Positions 1 through 8,036 of a DNA stretch of 46,558 nt are shown here, piece after piece. Numbering within the stretch: the first letter of the stretch is position 1; each line of letters opens with the position of its first letter. A program made the position numbers and the translations under genes. The notes beneath the pieces are model-generated. The model did no database searches, was not told the DNA's origin, and saw only the letters and a list, made by a program, of their open reading frames with translations. The DNA comes from DATCJU01 sp036562635 (lineage in GTDB: Bacteria > Actinomycetota > Actinomycetes > Mycobacteriales > Pseudonocardiaceae). The stretch spans positions 1-46,558 of the forward strand of contig DATCJU010000174.1 of the NCBI GenBank assembly GCA_036562635.1. Direction: 5' to 3'.

Positions 1-74
1 CCGCCGACCTGCGGGAGGCCGGTGTGCAGCTGGACGAACGGGCACCGGTGGGTACGGGGGTGGCCGACAGGTGA
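1..74 (+). CDS. dapA: 3' end of probable dapA (4-hydroxy-tetrahydrodipicolinate synthase), partial
   Basis: The frame open from base 3 encodes 23 residues ending in GTGVADR and stops with TGA at 72-74. The TGA overlaps the GTG start of rnj by the GTGA arrangement used by many gene pairs in this window. The tail (ADLREAGVQLDE...) fits the last helix of a DapA protein, and dapA sits immediately upstream of rnj in mycobacteria and many other actinobacteria. The identification rests mostly on that synteny, because only the C-terminus is visible; any other gene upstream of rnj could give a similar tail. Confidence 0.55.
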   Translation, partial: ADLREAGVQLDERAPVGTGVADR

Positions 75-1783
75 GGCCCACCACCCCGCCGGCAGGCCCG
101 GTTCCCACCACGCCCCCGCCGCCGCTGCCGGAGGGCGCCCTGCGCGTCGTCGCGCTCGGCGGCATCGGCGAGGTGGGCCGCAACATGACCGTCTTCGAGT
201 ACGACGGCCGGTTGCTGATCGTCGACTGCGGTGTGCTGTTCCCCGAGGACGACGCACCCGGGGTCGACCTGATCCTGCCCGACTTCGGCGCCATCGAGAA
301 CCGCCTCGACGACATCGAGGCCCTGGTGCTCACACACGGCCACGAGGACCACATCGGGGCGGTGCCGTTCCTGCTCAAGCTGCGTCCGGACCTGCCGGTG
401 GTGGGTTCCCGGTTCACCCTGGCGCTGCTGGCCGCCAAGTGCCGGGAGCACCGGCAGAACCCGGTCCTGGTCGAGGTGCAGGAGGGGCAGCGCACCCAGC
501 ACGGCCCCTTCGAGTGCCAGTACTTCGCCGTCAACCACTCCATTCCGGACGCGTTGGCGGTGGCGCTGCGCACCCCGGCGGGCCTGGTGCTGCACACCGG
601 GGACATCAAGCTCGACCAGCTCCCCCTGGACGGTCGGCTCACCGACCTGGCGGGGTTCTCCCAGCTCGGTGACGAGGGCGTGGACCTGTTCCTGGTCGAC
701 TCCACCAATGCCGAGGTGCCCGGTTTCGTGCCGCTGGAGCGGGAGATCGGGCCGGTCCTGGACTCGGTGATCGGCAAGGCCACCCAGCGGGTGATCGTGG
801 CGTGCTTCGCCAGTCATGTGCACCGCGTGCAGCAGGTCATGGACGTGGCGGCCGCGCACGGACGCAAGGTGGCCTTCGTGGGGCGGTCCATGGTGCGCAA
901 CATGGGAATCGCCGCCGACCTGGGACTGCTGCGGGTCCCCGAAGGGCTGCTGGTGGACATCGACGAGGCGCTGACCCTGCCCGACGACGGGGTGGTGTTC
1001 ATCTCCACCGGCTCCCAGGGCGAGCCGTTGTCCGCACTGTCCCGTATGGCCCGGGGCGAGCACAAGCAGATCCGGATCCGCCCCGGTGACCTGGTGGTGC
1101 TGGCCAGCTCCCTGATCCCCGGCAACGAGACCGCGGTGTTCGGCGTGGTCAACGGGCTGGCCCGACTCGGTGCGCAGGTGGTCCACCAGGGCAACGCCCG
1201 GGTGCACGTGTCCGGGCACGCCTCGGCGGGCGAGCTGCTGTTCCTGTACAACGCGGTGCGGCCCAGCAACGTGATGCCGGTGCACGGGGAGTGGCGGCAC
1301 CTGCGGGCCAACGCCGAACTGGCGGTGCTCACCGGCGTGCCCCGGGAGCGGGTGGTGCTCGCCGAGGACGGCGTGGTGGTGGACCTGGTCGACGGCATCG
1401 CGCAGATCACCGGCCGGGTCGAGGTGGGCCAGGTCTACGTGGACGGCCTGTCCGTGGGCGACGTGGGCGAGTCGACGCTCTCCGACCGGTTGATCCTCGG
1501 CGAGGGCGGTTTCATCGCGATCACCGTGATGGTGGAGTCGAGCACCGGTCGTGCGGTGGCCCCGCCCACCGTGTCCGGGCGTGGGTTCTCCGACGACCCC
1601 AAGGCCCTGGACGACGTGGTGCCCCTGATCGAGATGGAGCTGTCACGCACCGAGGCCGAGGGCATCACCGACACGCACCGCATCGCCCAGGCGGTGCGCC
1701 GGGTGGTCGGTCGTTGGGTGGCGGAGACCTACCGGCGCCGGCCGATGATCGTGCCCACCGTGTTGCCCGTCGACCGTCCCTGA
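71..1783 (+). CDS. rnj: Ribonuclease J
   Basis: RNase J is a zinc-dependent metallo-beta-lactamase/beta-CASP nuclease with endonuclease and 5'-3' exonuclease activity in rRNA maturation and mRNA turnover in the cytoplasm. The 570-residue length is typical. The core opens with VVALGGIGEVGRNMTV near residue 25, and the metal-binding HGHEDHIGA motif lies near residues 94-102. The beta-CASP part contains VACFASHVHRVQQV and ISTGSQGEP, and the C-terminal part contains VSGHAS and MPVHGEWRHL. The GTG start overlaps the stop of the upstream gene (GTGA), so translational coupling is likely. The last 55 bases lie opposite the 3' end of the EamA gene on the minus strand. No residue of the active site looks missing. 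Confidence 0.96.
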   Translation: MRPTTPPAGPVPTTPPPPLPEGALRVVALGGIGEVGRNMTVFEYDGRLLIVDCGVLFPEDDAPGVDLILPDFGAIENRLDDIEALVLTHGHEDHIGAVPFLLKLRPDLPVVGSRFTLALLAAKCREHRQNPVLVEVQEGQRTQHGPFECQYFAVNHSIPDALAVALRTPAGLVLHTGDIKLDQLPLDGRLTDLAGFSQLGDEGVDLFLVDSTNAEVPGFVPLEREIGPVLDSVIGKATQRVIVACFASHVHRVQQVMDVAAAHGRKVAFVGRSMVRNMGIAADLGLLRVPEGLLVDIDEALTLPDDGVVFISTGSQGEPLSALSRMARGEHKQIRIRPGDLVVLASSLIPGNETAVFGVVNGLARLGAQVVHQGNARVHVSGHASAGELLFLYNAVRPSNVMPVHGEWRHLRANAELAVLTGVPRERVVLAEDGVVVDLVDGIAQITGRVEVGQVYVDGLSVGDVGESTLSDRLILGEGGFIAITVMVESSTGRAVAPPTVSGRGFSDDPKALDDVVPLIEMELSRTEAEGITDTHRIAQAVRRVVGRWVAETYRRRPMIVPTVLPVDRP

Positions 1784-2841
1784 TCCCCGGCCCCACCGGC
1801 CTTCGTGGTCGGGGTGCCGCCCGGTCCGTCCGGGGGGAGGTCCGTCCCCGCCGGAGCGGGTGTCACCCCGACCGTCGGTGTTTCCTCGGTGGTTCCGCCA
1901 CGTGGTGGAGTGGTGAGCTGGGCGAGCACCGCACCCAGCAGGAGCAGCCCGGCCCCGGCGAGCTGCGGGACCGACAGGGCCTCGTCGAGCAGCACCCAGG
2001 CCACCGCGGCGGCCACGACCGGCTCCAACACTCCGAGCACGCTCGCCGCCGGGGCGGACAGGGCGCGCACCGCGGCCACCCCGAGCAGGTAGGCCAGGGC
2101 CGAGCTGACGAGCCCCAGGACCAGCAGCAGCGTCCACGTCGGCACCTGCGCGGAGCCGAACGGCACGGAGTGGGTCAGCGCGTCGAACGGGAAACGCCAG
2201 GGTGGGTTCACCACGGCCAGGGTCACCGCGCCGAACACCGCTCCCCAGCCGATCAGGCCGAGCGGGTTCTGCGGTTCCTCGCCCCGGTCGGCGGGCAGAT
2301 AGTCGCTGAGCAGGAAGTAACCGGAGAAGCACACCGCGGCGGCCAGGGCGGCCAGCACCCCGAGCGGGTCCAGGCGCAGTCCGTGCCACACCTCGCCGAT
2401 CAGCGCCAGACCCAGCACGGCCAGACCGGCCCCGAGCCAGGTGCCCGCCGGCAGCCGCACCCGGCGGACCAGGCGCACCCACAGCACGATCAGGGTGGGG
2501 GCCAGGTACTCCAGCAGCAGCGCCACCCCCACCGGGATGCGGGAGACGGCCAGGAAGTAGCAGGCCTGCACCCCGGCGAAGCCCAGCAACCCGTAGCTGA
2601 TCAGCAGCCGCCACCGTCCCGGACGGACCCGCAGCGCGGACGGCCGCAGCAGACCCACCACGGCGAACATCACCAGCGCGGTGAGCGAGATCCGGGCCGC
2701 GGTGACGTCCAACGGGCTCAACCCGGCGGACATGGCGGCTTTCGCCAGTGGCCCGGAGACACCGAAACACACCGCGGACAGGACGCCGAAGACGATGCCG
2801 AGCAGTCGGCCCCGGGAAGGTGAGGTGGCACGCGGGGTCAC
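1729..2841 (-). CDS. EamA (DMT superfamily) transporter
   Basis: This 370-residue protein has about ten hydrophobic segments arranged as two EamA repeats, beginning with LLGIVFGVLSAVCFGVSG near residue 13. Members of the drug/metabolite transporter superfamily export amino acids, metabolites or drugs; the substrate here cannot be told from sequence. A tail of roughly 70 residues after the last membrane segment is rich in Gly, Thr and Pro and looks disordered. The TAG stop at 1729-1731 lies inside rnj, so the two convergent genes overlap tail to tail by 55 bases. The GTG start at 2841 begins MTPRATSPSRG, a basic cytoplasmic leader. The plsC-like gene 72 bases upstream on the same strand may share its transcript. 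Confidence 0.85.
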   Translation of the reverse strand: MTPRATSPSRGRLLGIVFGVLSAVCFGVSGPLAKAAMSAGLSPLDVTAARISLTALVMFAVVGLLRPSALRVRPGRWRLLISYGLLGFAGVQACYFLAVSRIPVGVALLLEYLAPTLIVLWVRLVRRVRLPAGTWLGAGLAVLGLALIGEVWHGLRLDPLGVLAALAAAVCFSGYFLLSDYLPADRGEEPQNPLGLIGWGAVFGAVTLAVVNPPWRFPFDALTHSVPFGSAQVPTWTLLLVLGLVSSALAYLLGVAAVRALSAPAASVLGVLEPVVAAAVAWVLLDEALSVPQLAGAGLLLLGAVLAQLTTPPRGGTTEETPTVGVTPAPAGTDLPPDGPGGTPTTKAGGAGDQGRSTGNTVGTIIGRRR

Positions 2842-2913
2842 CGGGCCAGTGTCCCACCCGTCCCGGCACGGCCGGACCGGAACGTCGTGGCCGCGCCGAG
2901 ACGGTGCTCCCGG

Positions 2914-3852
2914 TCAGCTTGCTGCGGCCTCCGGGCCGTCCTCGGTGACGGCCGGTGCGGGCGACCCCTCCACCAGGTGCAGCTGGGGCGGGTGTTCCGG
3001 CTTCCACGGGCTGCGCGCCACCGTCGGTCGGGTCGGGTCGTGGTGGCGGGGTGCGTCGAACTCGTCCGCGCGCAGCCCGGCCAGTCCGTTCGCGATGGCC
3101 CGCATGATCCGGTCCCGGGCACGGACCGCGTCACCGGGGCGGTCCGTCGACAGGTCGCTCAGGTCCACCGGCGGACCGAAGTGCACCCGGAACACCGGCC
3201 GCCGTCGCACCGCACGCAGCCAGGAGACCAGCAGGATCTTCAGATCCGCCCACTTCTCCACGGTCAGGGTGCCCCAGTCCATGGCCTCGTGCGCACCCCA
3301 CTGGCTCACCGGGATCACGGCGGCACCGGAGGCCAGCGCGATCCGGGCCGCGCCCGTCTTGCCGCGCTCCGGCCACAGCCCCGGGTCCTGGCTGATCCGT
3401 CCCTCGGGGTAGACCAGGACGGGATCCCCCTCGGCGAGGGCGTCGACGCCGTGGCGCAGGGCGTCCACGGCGGTCGTCTTCCCGCGGTCCACCCGCACGT
3501 GGTTGCACTTGCGCAGCACCCAGCCGACGACCGGCGCGTCGAACAACCCGCCGGTGGCCATGAACCGCGGTGCGATCCCGATCTTGTGGCACGCCGCCAC
3601 CAGGACCAGCACATCGAAGTTGCCGATGTGGTTGGCCGTCAGCAGCAGCGGCCGACCGTGCAGCTCCTCGGGGATCTCGCCGGTGACCACCAGTTTTCCG
3701 GTGAGCCCGACCACCGCTCGGTCCAGGCGCATCAACACACGCCACAGGCGCGGCGTGCGACGGTGCCCGACGCGCCGCCGCAACCGTGTGCGTCGGCGTG
3801 TCGGTTCGTTCGGAACAGAAGGCAGGGAAACCATTGCGGTGCAGCATGTCAT
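2914..3852 (-). CDS. PlsC-type lysophospholipid acyltransferase family protein
   Basis: This 312-residue protein contains the acyltransferase hallmarks: H-x4-D in NHIGNFD near residue 95 and the EGR motif in YPEGRIS near residue 170. Such enzymes move an acyl chain to a lyso-lipid, usually lysophosphatidate, at the inner membrane face. The chemistry is well supported, but the acceptor is not; the family also acts on mannosides and other lipids. The N-terminus is basic (RRRTRLRRR). Two ATG codons are possible, at 3852 and 3834 (MVSLPSVP). Neither has a strong ribosome binding site, and the shorter form is at least as plausible. The gene is divergent from ftsK across about 200 bases. Confidence 0.85.
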   Translation of the reverse strand: MTCCTAMVSLPSVPNEPTRRRTRLRRRVGHRRTPRLWRVLMRLDRAVVGLTGKLVVTGEIPEELHGRPLLLTANHIGNFDVLVLVAACHKIGIAPRFMATGGLFDAPVVGWVLRKCNHVRVDRGKTTAVDALRHGVDALAEGDPVLVYPEGRISQDPGLWPERGKTGAARIALASGAAVIPVSQWGAHEAMDWGTLTVEKWADLKILLVSWLRAVRRRPVFRVHFGPPVDLSDLSTDRPGDAVRARDRIMRAIANGLAGLRADEFDAPRHHDPTRPTVARSPWKPEHPPQLHLVEGSPAPAVTEDGPEAAAS

Positions 3853-4043
3853 GCCGACGTGTCGTCGGACACGTCCGGTGGGGCGATGCTGTGGAACGGA
3901 TGGGTAACGGATCGTCGGCTCCCGGTGAACCGATGGGGCATCGGCCGCGCAGGACGAGGAACCGTCCTGGACCGGTCGGGCCCGGGCCGGGACACCGGGC
4001 GGACACGGGTTCGTTCGTCCACACCTGCGTGAGTGGTGATCGG

Positions 4044-4049
4044 TACGGT
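4044..4049 (+). promoter_or_regulatory. Candidate -10 element for a leaderless ftsK mRNA
   Basis: TACGGT ends exactly 7 bases before the ATG at 4057. That spacing would place the transcription start at or next to the start codon, so the message would have no 5' UTR. The same -10/7-nt/start arrangement recurs at several genes here. I used it to choose ATG 4057 over the longer GTG start at 4033, which would lie upstream of this element. Confidence 0.45.
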
Positions 4050-4056
4050 GAGGGGC

Positions 4057-6588
4057 ATGGCGAGCGGGACGACCTCGGGTGGAAGCGCATCACGCGGTCG
4101 CGGGAAGACGCGGTCGGGCGGGCGGTCCGCCGGCAGGTCCGGTACCCGCTCCGGCTCGTCACGAAGCACCGGGACGAGGCGCACCGGGACGCGGAGCAGG
4201 TCCACCCGGTCGACCGGCTCCGTCCGGCGTACCGGTTCCCGTAGGGTCCTCCGGCTGGTGGGCCGGTCCGTCGGCCTGGTGACCCGGACGCTCGGGCGTA
4301 CGAAGGAGATCGACCCGGCACACCGTAGGGACGGCCTCGGGGTGCTGCTGATCTCGCTGGCCGTGGTGGTCGCGGCCGGGGTGTGGTGGCAGGCCGGTGG
4401 CCCGGTGGGCCGGTGGCTGGAGCAGGCCCTGCGCAGTGGGGCCGGGTCGGGCGTGATGGCCGTGCCGGTGCTGCTGCTGGTGGCCGGGGTGGTGCTCATG
4501 CGCACCGAGCCGAACCCCGCGACCCGGCCACGCCTCGCGGTGGGCTCCTCGCTCATGGGTCTTGCCTCGCTCGGCCTGTTGCACGTGGCCGCCGGCAGCC
4601 CCGACACCCACGCCGAGCGCATGTCCGCCGGTGGGGCGCTCGGTTTCCTGGTCGGTGATCCGCTGTACTACGGCCTGTCCGGCTGGGTGGCCGTTCCGCT
4701 GCTGCTGTTGGTGATCGGCTACGGCTTCCTGGTGTTCACCGGCACCCCGGTGCGGGAGGTGCCGGACCGGCTGCGTGCACTGACCGGACAGGAGGGGCTC
4801 CTCGCCCGGCGGGAGACCGTGGAGGAGGAGGCGGCCGACGAGGAGGAACCGCCGGAGCAGTCGGAGGAGCAGCCGGAGCAGCGGACCGCTCGCAGCGTGA
4901 CCCGGCCCCTGCGGTCCGCCGGTCGGAGGGCGGTGGGAACCGGCCAGGAGAGCGGGCAGCTCACGGTGGACGAGCCGTCGGGGCCGGCGGAGCCGGCGGC
5001 CCGGCCGCGGAGGACCGGAGCCAGGGCGACCGCGCAGGCCGGACCGGTCGAACCGGCCAGGGCGGCGGGTCGTGGTCAGCTCACCGTCACCCGGACGGTG
5101 GAGGGTGACTACCGGTTGCCGCCGCTCACCCTGCTGCGGGAGGGGGACCCGCCGAAGACCCGCAGCCGGGCCAACGACGCCATGATCGAGGCGATCGGCG
5201 GGGTGCTGGAGCAGTTCAACGTGGACGCCCAGGTCACCGGTTTCACCAGGGGGCCGACCGTCACCCGGTACGAGGTGGAGCTGGGACCCGGGGTGAAGGT
5301 GGAGAAGATCACCGCCCTGACGAAGAACATCGCCTACGCGGTGGCTACCGACAACGTCCGGCTGCTCGCTCCGATCCCCGGCAAGTCCGCCGTCGGCATC
5401 GAGGTGCCCAACACGGACCGGGAACTGGTGCGTCTCGGCGACGTGCTCAGGTCCGACCAGGCGGTCCGGGACGCCCACCCGCTGGTCATCGGCCTGGGCA
5501 AGGACATCGAGGGGCACTTCGTCACCGCGAACCTGGCCCGGATGCCGCACCTGCTGGTGGCCGGCTCCACCGGTTCGGGCAAGTCGAGCTTCGTCAACTC
5601 GATGCTGGTGTCGCTGCTGACCCGGGCCACCCCGGACGAGGTGCGGCTGATCCTGATCGACCCGAAGATGGTCGAGCTCACCCCGTACGAGGGCATCCCG
5701 CACCTGATCACGCCCATCATCACCCAGCCGAAGAAGGCCGCCGCGGCACTGGCCTGGCTGGTGGAGGAGATGGAACAGCGGTACCAGGACATGCAGGCCA
5801 GCCGGGTGCGACACATCGACGACTTCAACCGGAAGGTGCGGTCGGGTGAGATCACCACCCCGCCCGGCAGCGAGCGGGTCTACCGGCCCTACCCGTACAT
5901 CCTGGCCATCGTCGACGAGCTGGCCGACCTGATGATGACCGCGCCGCGCGACGTCGAGGACGCGATCGTGCGGATCACGCAGAAGGCCAGGGCGGCGGGC
6001 ATCCACCTGGTGCTGGCCACCCAACGGCCGTCGGTGGACGTGGTCACCGGGCTGATCAAGACCAACGTGCCCTCCCGGCTGGCCTTCGCCACCTCCTCGC
6101 TGACCGACTCACGGGTCATCCTCGACCAGCCGGGGGCCGAGAAGCTGATCGGCATGGGCGACGGGCTATACCTGCCGATGGGGGCGAGCCGACCGATCCG
6201 GGTGCAGGGCGCCTACGTCACCGACGAGGAGATCGCCGAGGTCGTCGCGTTCACCAAGTCCCAGGCCCAGCCCGAGTACACCGAGGGCGTCACCACCGCC
6301 AAGCAGGGGGAGGCCCGGGAGGTCGACCCGGACATCGGGGACGACCTGGAACTGTTGCTCCAGGCGGCGGAACTGGTGGTGAGCAGCCAGTTCGGCTCCA
6401 CCTCGATGCTGCAGCGCAAGCTGCGGGTGGGGTTCGCCAAGGCGGGCCGGTTGATGGACCTGTTGGAGTCCCGGGGTGTGGTCGGCCCGTCGGAGGGCTC
6501 CAAGGCCCGCGAGGTGCTGGTGAAACCGGAGGAGTTGGACGAGGTGTTGCGGAGCATCCGCGGCGGCCCGGCGGACGGGGAGGACTGA
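4057..6588 (+). CDS. ftsK: DNA translocase FtsK
   Basis: FtsK is a septum-anchored hexameric ATPase that pumps chromosome termini through the closing septum. The 843-residue protein starts with about 65 residues very rich in Arg, Ser, Gly and Thr. Four hydrophobic segments follow, between about residues 90 and 240, then an acidic/Pro linker. The motor has Walker A GSTGSGKS near residues 503-510 and Walker B LAIVDELADLMM near 616-627. A C-terminal gamma winged helix follows (DDLELLLQAAELVV to AREVLV) that would read KOPS-like DNA signals. The start is uncertain: GTG 4033 is in frame, but TACGGT sits 7 bases before ATG 4057, which favours the shorter leaderless form. A strong hairpin at 6606-6647 ends the unit. 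Confidence 0.95.
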   Translation: MASGTTSGGSASRGRGKTRSGGRSAGRSGTRSGSSRSTGTRRTGTRSRSTRSTGSVRRTGSRRVLRLVGRSVGLVTRTLGRTKEIDPAHRRDGLGVLLISLAVVVAAGVWWQAGGPVGRWLEQALRSGAGSGVMAVPVLLLVAGVVLMRTEPNPATRPRLAVGSSLMGLASLGLLHVAAGSPDTHAERMSAGGALGFLVGDPLYYGLSGWVAVPLLLLVIGYGFLVFTGTPVREVPDRLRALTGQEGLLARRETVEEEAADEEEPPEQSEEQPEQRTARSVTRPLRSAGRRAVGTGQESGQLTVDEPSGPAEPAARPRRTGARATAQAGPVEPARAAGRGQLTVTRTVEGDYRLPPLTLLREGDPPKTRSRANDAMIEAIGGVLEQFNVDAQVTGFTRGPTVTRYEVELGPGVKVEKITALTKNIAYAVATDNVRLLAPIPGKSAVGIEVPNTDRELVRLGDVLRSDQAVRDAHPLVIGLGKDIEGHFVTANLARMPHLLVAGSTGSGKSSFVNSMLVSLLTRATPDEVRLILIDPKMVELTPYEGIPHLITPIITQPKKAAAALAWLVEEMEQRYQDMQASRVRHIDDFNRKVRSGEITTPPGSERVYRPYPYILAIVDELADLMMTAPRDVEDAIVRITQKARAAGIHLVLATQRPSVDVVTGLIKTNVPSRLAFATSSLTDSRVILDQPGAEKLIGMGDGLYLPMGASRPIRVQGAYVTDEEIAEVVAFTKSQAQPEYTEGVTTAKQGEAREVDPDIGDDLELLLQAAELVVSSQFGSTSMLQRKLRVGFAKAGRLMDLLESRGVVGPSEGSKAREVLVKPEELDEVLRSIRGGPADGED

Positions 6589-6605
6589 GCCGCGGTGCCT
6601 CCGGT

Positions 6606-6647
6606 GTCCCGGTGGGACGTTCGCCCGGGTGAACGTCCCACCGGGAC
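6606..6647. terminator. Bidirectional hairpin terminator between ftsK and the phospholipase gene
   Basis: A perfect 17-bp inverted repeat (6606-6622 against 6631-6647, arm GTCCCGGTGGGACGTTC) has an 8-base loop. It lies between two convergent genes, 18 bases after the ftsK stop and 12 bases before the end of the phospholipase gene. There is no T-tract, as is usual for actinobacterial terminators. Confidence 0.8.
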
Positions 6648-6659
6648 GGGGTCGAAGGC

Positions 6660-7184
6660 TCAGCGTCCCGTGGCGACCGCCCGCGCCTCCTGGACCACCT
6701 GCTGCTTGCTCAGGACCTCGGCGGTGCTGGCGCTGCTCCCGCCGAAGCCACGCACGGCGTAGTAGTAGACGTCCGCGGTGCGCTTGCAGGTCCAGTTGTC
6801 ACCGCAGATGCCGTACATGTCGGCCCGGAAGTTGTCGTCGATCCTCTTCCGGTTGGCCTCGGTGAACCGGCCCTGCTTCTTGTAGTTGCGGTAGCCGAAG
6901 TCGTGCCGCTGGCAGGCCGGCAGGAACTCGTAGCCGAACGGCTCGTCCGGCGACCACGAGCAGCCGTCGGAGGACCAGTCGAGCTGGTCGGCGTACGGGC
7001 GGCTGTTCCGGAGCTGGATGAACTGGGACAGCGACTTGCTGAACAGGTAGTCGTCGGTCACGGCCTGCAGCTGCGCGGGGGTAAGCGCAGCGTGGGCGGT
7101 ACCGGTGCCGAGTGCGATACCGGCCGCGGCGATCAGCGCGGTGAGCCCGGAACGAACAGTTCGACGCAGGGTGTTCGTAGCCAC
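6660..7184 (-). CDS. Secreted prokaryotic phospholipase A2
   Basis: The 174-residue protein has a signal peptide: basic RRTVRSG, a hydrophobic core, then a predicted cut after AHA at residue 32. The mature part resembles the small calcium-dependent PLA2 of Streptomyces violaceoruber, which cleaves the sn-2 ester of phospholipids outside the cell. The catalytic CQRHDFGYRN motif puts His-Asp at residues 94-95. Asp73 in SSDGCS fits the calcium-binding Asp of the family, and Asp116/Asp117 are candidates for the second catalytic Asp. Four cysteines (75, 91 and those in GICG and WTCK) would make two disulfides. The start is GTG with a GGGAG sequence just upstream. The gene stands alone with a dyad-rich upstream region. 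Confidence 0.9.
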   Translation of the reverse strand: MATNTLRRTVRSGLTALIAAAGIALGTGTAHAALTPAQLQAVTDDYLFSKSLSQFIQLRNSRPYADQLDWSSDGCSWSPDEPFGYEFLPACQRHDFGYRNYKKQGRFTEANRKRIDDNFRADMYGICGDNWTCKRTADVYYYAVRGFGGSSASTAEVLSKQQVVQEARAVATGR

Positions 7185-7245
7185 GGGGATCTCCCTTCGA
7201 TCATGGGCAGGGAGATTCCTAACCGGACGGTAGGGGTCCGTGCTA

Positions 7246-7288
7246 GCGCCGTTCGGCGCAGTGTCGACAAATGTCGAGTGACACTCGA
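7246..7288. promoter_or_regulatory. Cluster of dyads upstream of the phospholipase A2 gene
   Basis: Three perfect inverted repeats lie 60-105 bases upstream of the phospholipase start. They are GCGCCG-TT-CGGCGC at 7246-7259, the palindrome TGTCGACA at 7262-7269, and TCGAGTG-A-CACTCGA at 7274-7288. TGTCGA also repeats directly at a 10-base step (7262 and 7272). The arrangement looks like an operator region; the regulator is unknown. Confidence 0.4.
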
Positions 7289-7367
7289 GTAGGTCACGGA
7301 GCTGCGAGAACGGTGATCGGAGTCGTCCCCACTGGACTGATCAGGGGAAACGACTGGACCGGTCGGG

Positions 7368-7904
7368 TCAGGGTTCCGTGGTGTCGGTCGGCGTGTTTCC
7401 CAACTCCAGCAACATCCGACTGTTGCCCAGGGTGTTGGGTTTGACGTACGGCAGATCCAGGAACTCGGCCACACCCTCGTCGGCCGACCGTCGCATTTCC
7501 TCGTACACCTCGGGACTCACCGGGGTCCCCGTGATCTCCACGAATCCGTGCCGGGCGAAGAACCGCGTTTCGAAGGTGAGGACGAAGATGCGCGCCAGCC
7601 CCAGTTCCCGGGCCACCTCGATCAGTTTTCGCACCACGGCGTGACCGATGCCGTGCCCCCGCAGGGCCGGGTCGACCGCCACGGTACGGATCTCGGCCAG
7701 ATCCTCCCAGAGCACGTGGAGGGCACCGCAGCCCACGATCGCCCCGTCGGCCTCGGCGACCCAGAACTCCTGGACGTCCTCGTAGAGGGTGACCAGCTCC
7801 TTGGCGAGCAGGACCTTCCCCGCGTACTTGTCGACCAGTGCTTTGATCGCCCGGACGTCGCGGGTCCGGGCTCTGCGGACGACGAACGCCGGCTCGGCTG
7901 GCAC
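7368..7904 (-). CDS. argA: GNAT-family amino-acid N-acetyltransferase (ArgA-like)
   Basis: The protein is 178 residues from a GTG start at 7904 (MPAEPAFVVRRARTRDV). It has the acetyl-CoA loop RGHGIG within VDPALRGHGIGHAVV near residues 83-97, and the ARIFVLTFETRFFARHGF strand-helix typical of N-acetylglutamate synthases. It should acetylate glutamate (or glutamine) as the first step of arginine synthesis. Family membership is clear. The specific ArgA role rests on similarity to the short actinobacterial type and on its position between ftsK and pgsA, as in mycobacteria (Rv2747). It is divergent from rimO across 132 bases. TAGGCT lies 7 bases before the GTG and there is no ribosome binding site, so the mRNA is probably leaderless. 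Confidence 0.82.
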   Translation of the reverse strand: MPAEPAFVVRRARTRDVRAIKALVDKYAGKVLLAKELVTLYEDVQEFWVAEADGAIVGCGALHVLWEDLAEIRTVAVDPALRGHGIGHAVVRKLIEVARELGLARIFVLTFETRFFARHGFVEITGTPVSPEVYEEMRRSADEGVAEFLDLPYVKPNTLGNSRMLLELGNTPTDTTEP

Positions 7905-7911
7905 GTGCGAG

Positions 7912-7917
7912 AGCCTA
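7912..7917 (-). promoter_or_regulatory. Candidate -10 element for a leaderless argA-like mRNA
   Basis: On the minus strand TAGGCT ends 7 bases before the GTG start at 7904, with no Shine-Dalgarno sequence between them. The identical hexamer and spacing occur before the parA-like and methyltransferase genes. Confidence 0.5.
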
Positions 7918-8023
7918 TCCGGACGTTCGGGTGTCCCTCGTCCTGTCCCTCGTCCGCGGTGGGTGGAGGAGACGGAGGAGCCCGGTGACGCCGCTGCGTG
8001 TCGGCCGGTTGCAGGGCGCCAGA

Positions 8024-8029
8024 TACCCT
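8024..8029 (+). promoter_or_regulatory. Candidate -10 element for a leaderless rimO mRNA
   Basis: TACCCT ends 7 bases before the GTG start at 8037. No ribosome binding site is visible. I do not see a good -35 hexamer at 16-18 bases upstream. Confidence 0.45.
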
Positions 8030-8036
8030 GAGCGTT

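Noticed and set aside
1643..3007. Long minus-strand frame through the EamA gene and rnj tail
   Set aside because: It is a GC-rich shadow: the product is low-complexity Ala/Gly/Arg/Pro, while the EamA frame gives clean membrane helices.
2681..4032. Overlapping plus-strand frames opposite EamA and PlsC
   Set aside because: Codon and residue composition are those of shadows; the minus-strand frames contain the NHIGNFD and YPEGR motifs.
7128..7145. CGAACAGTTCG near the phospholipase start, resembling half LexA sites
   Set aside because: The half-sites are too close for a LexA dimer and the sequence codes for the signal peptide.
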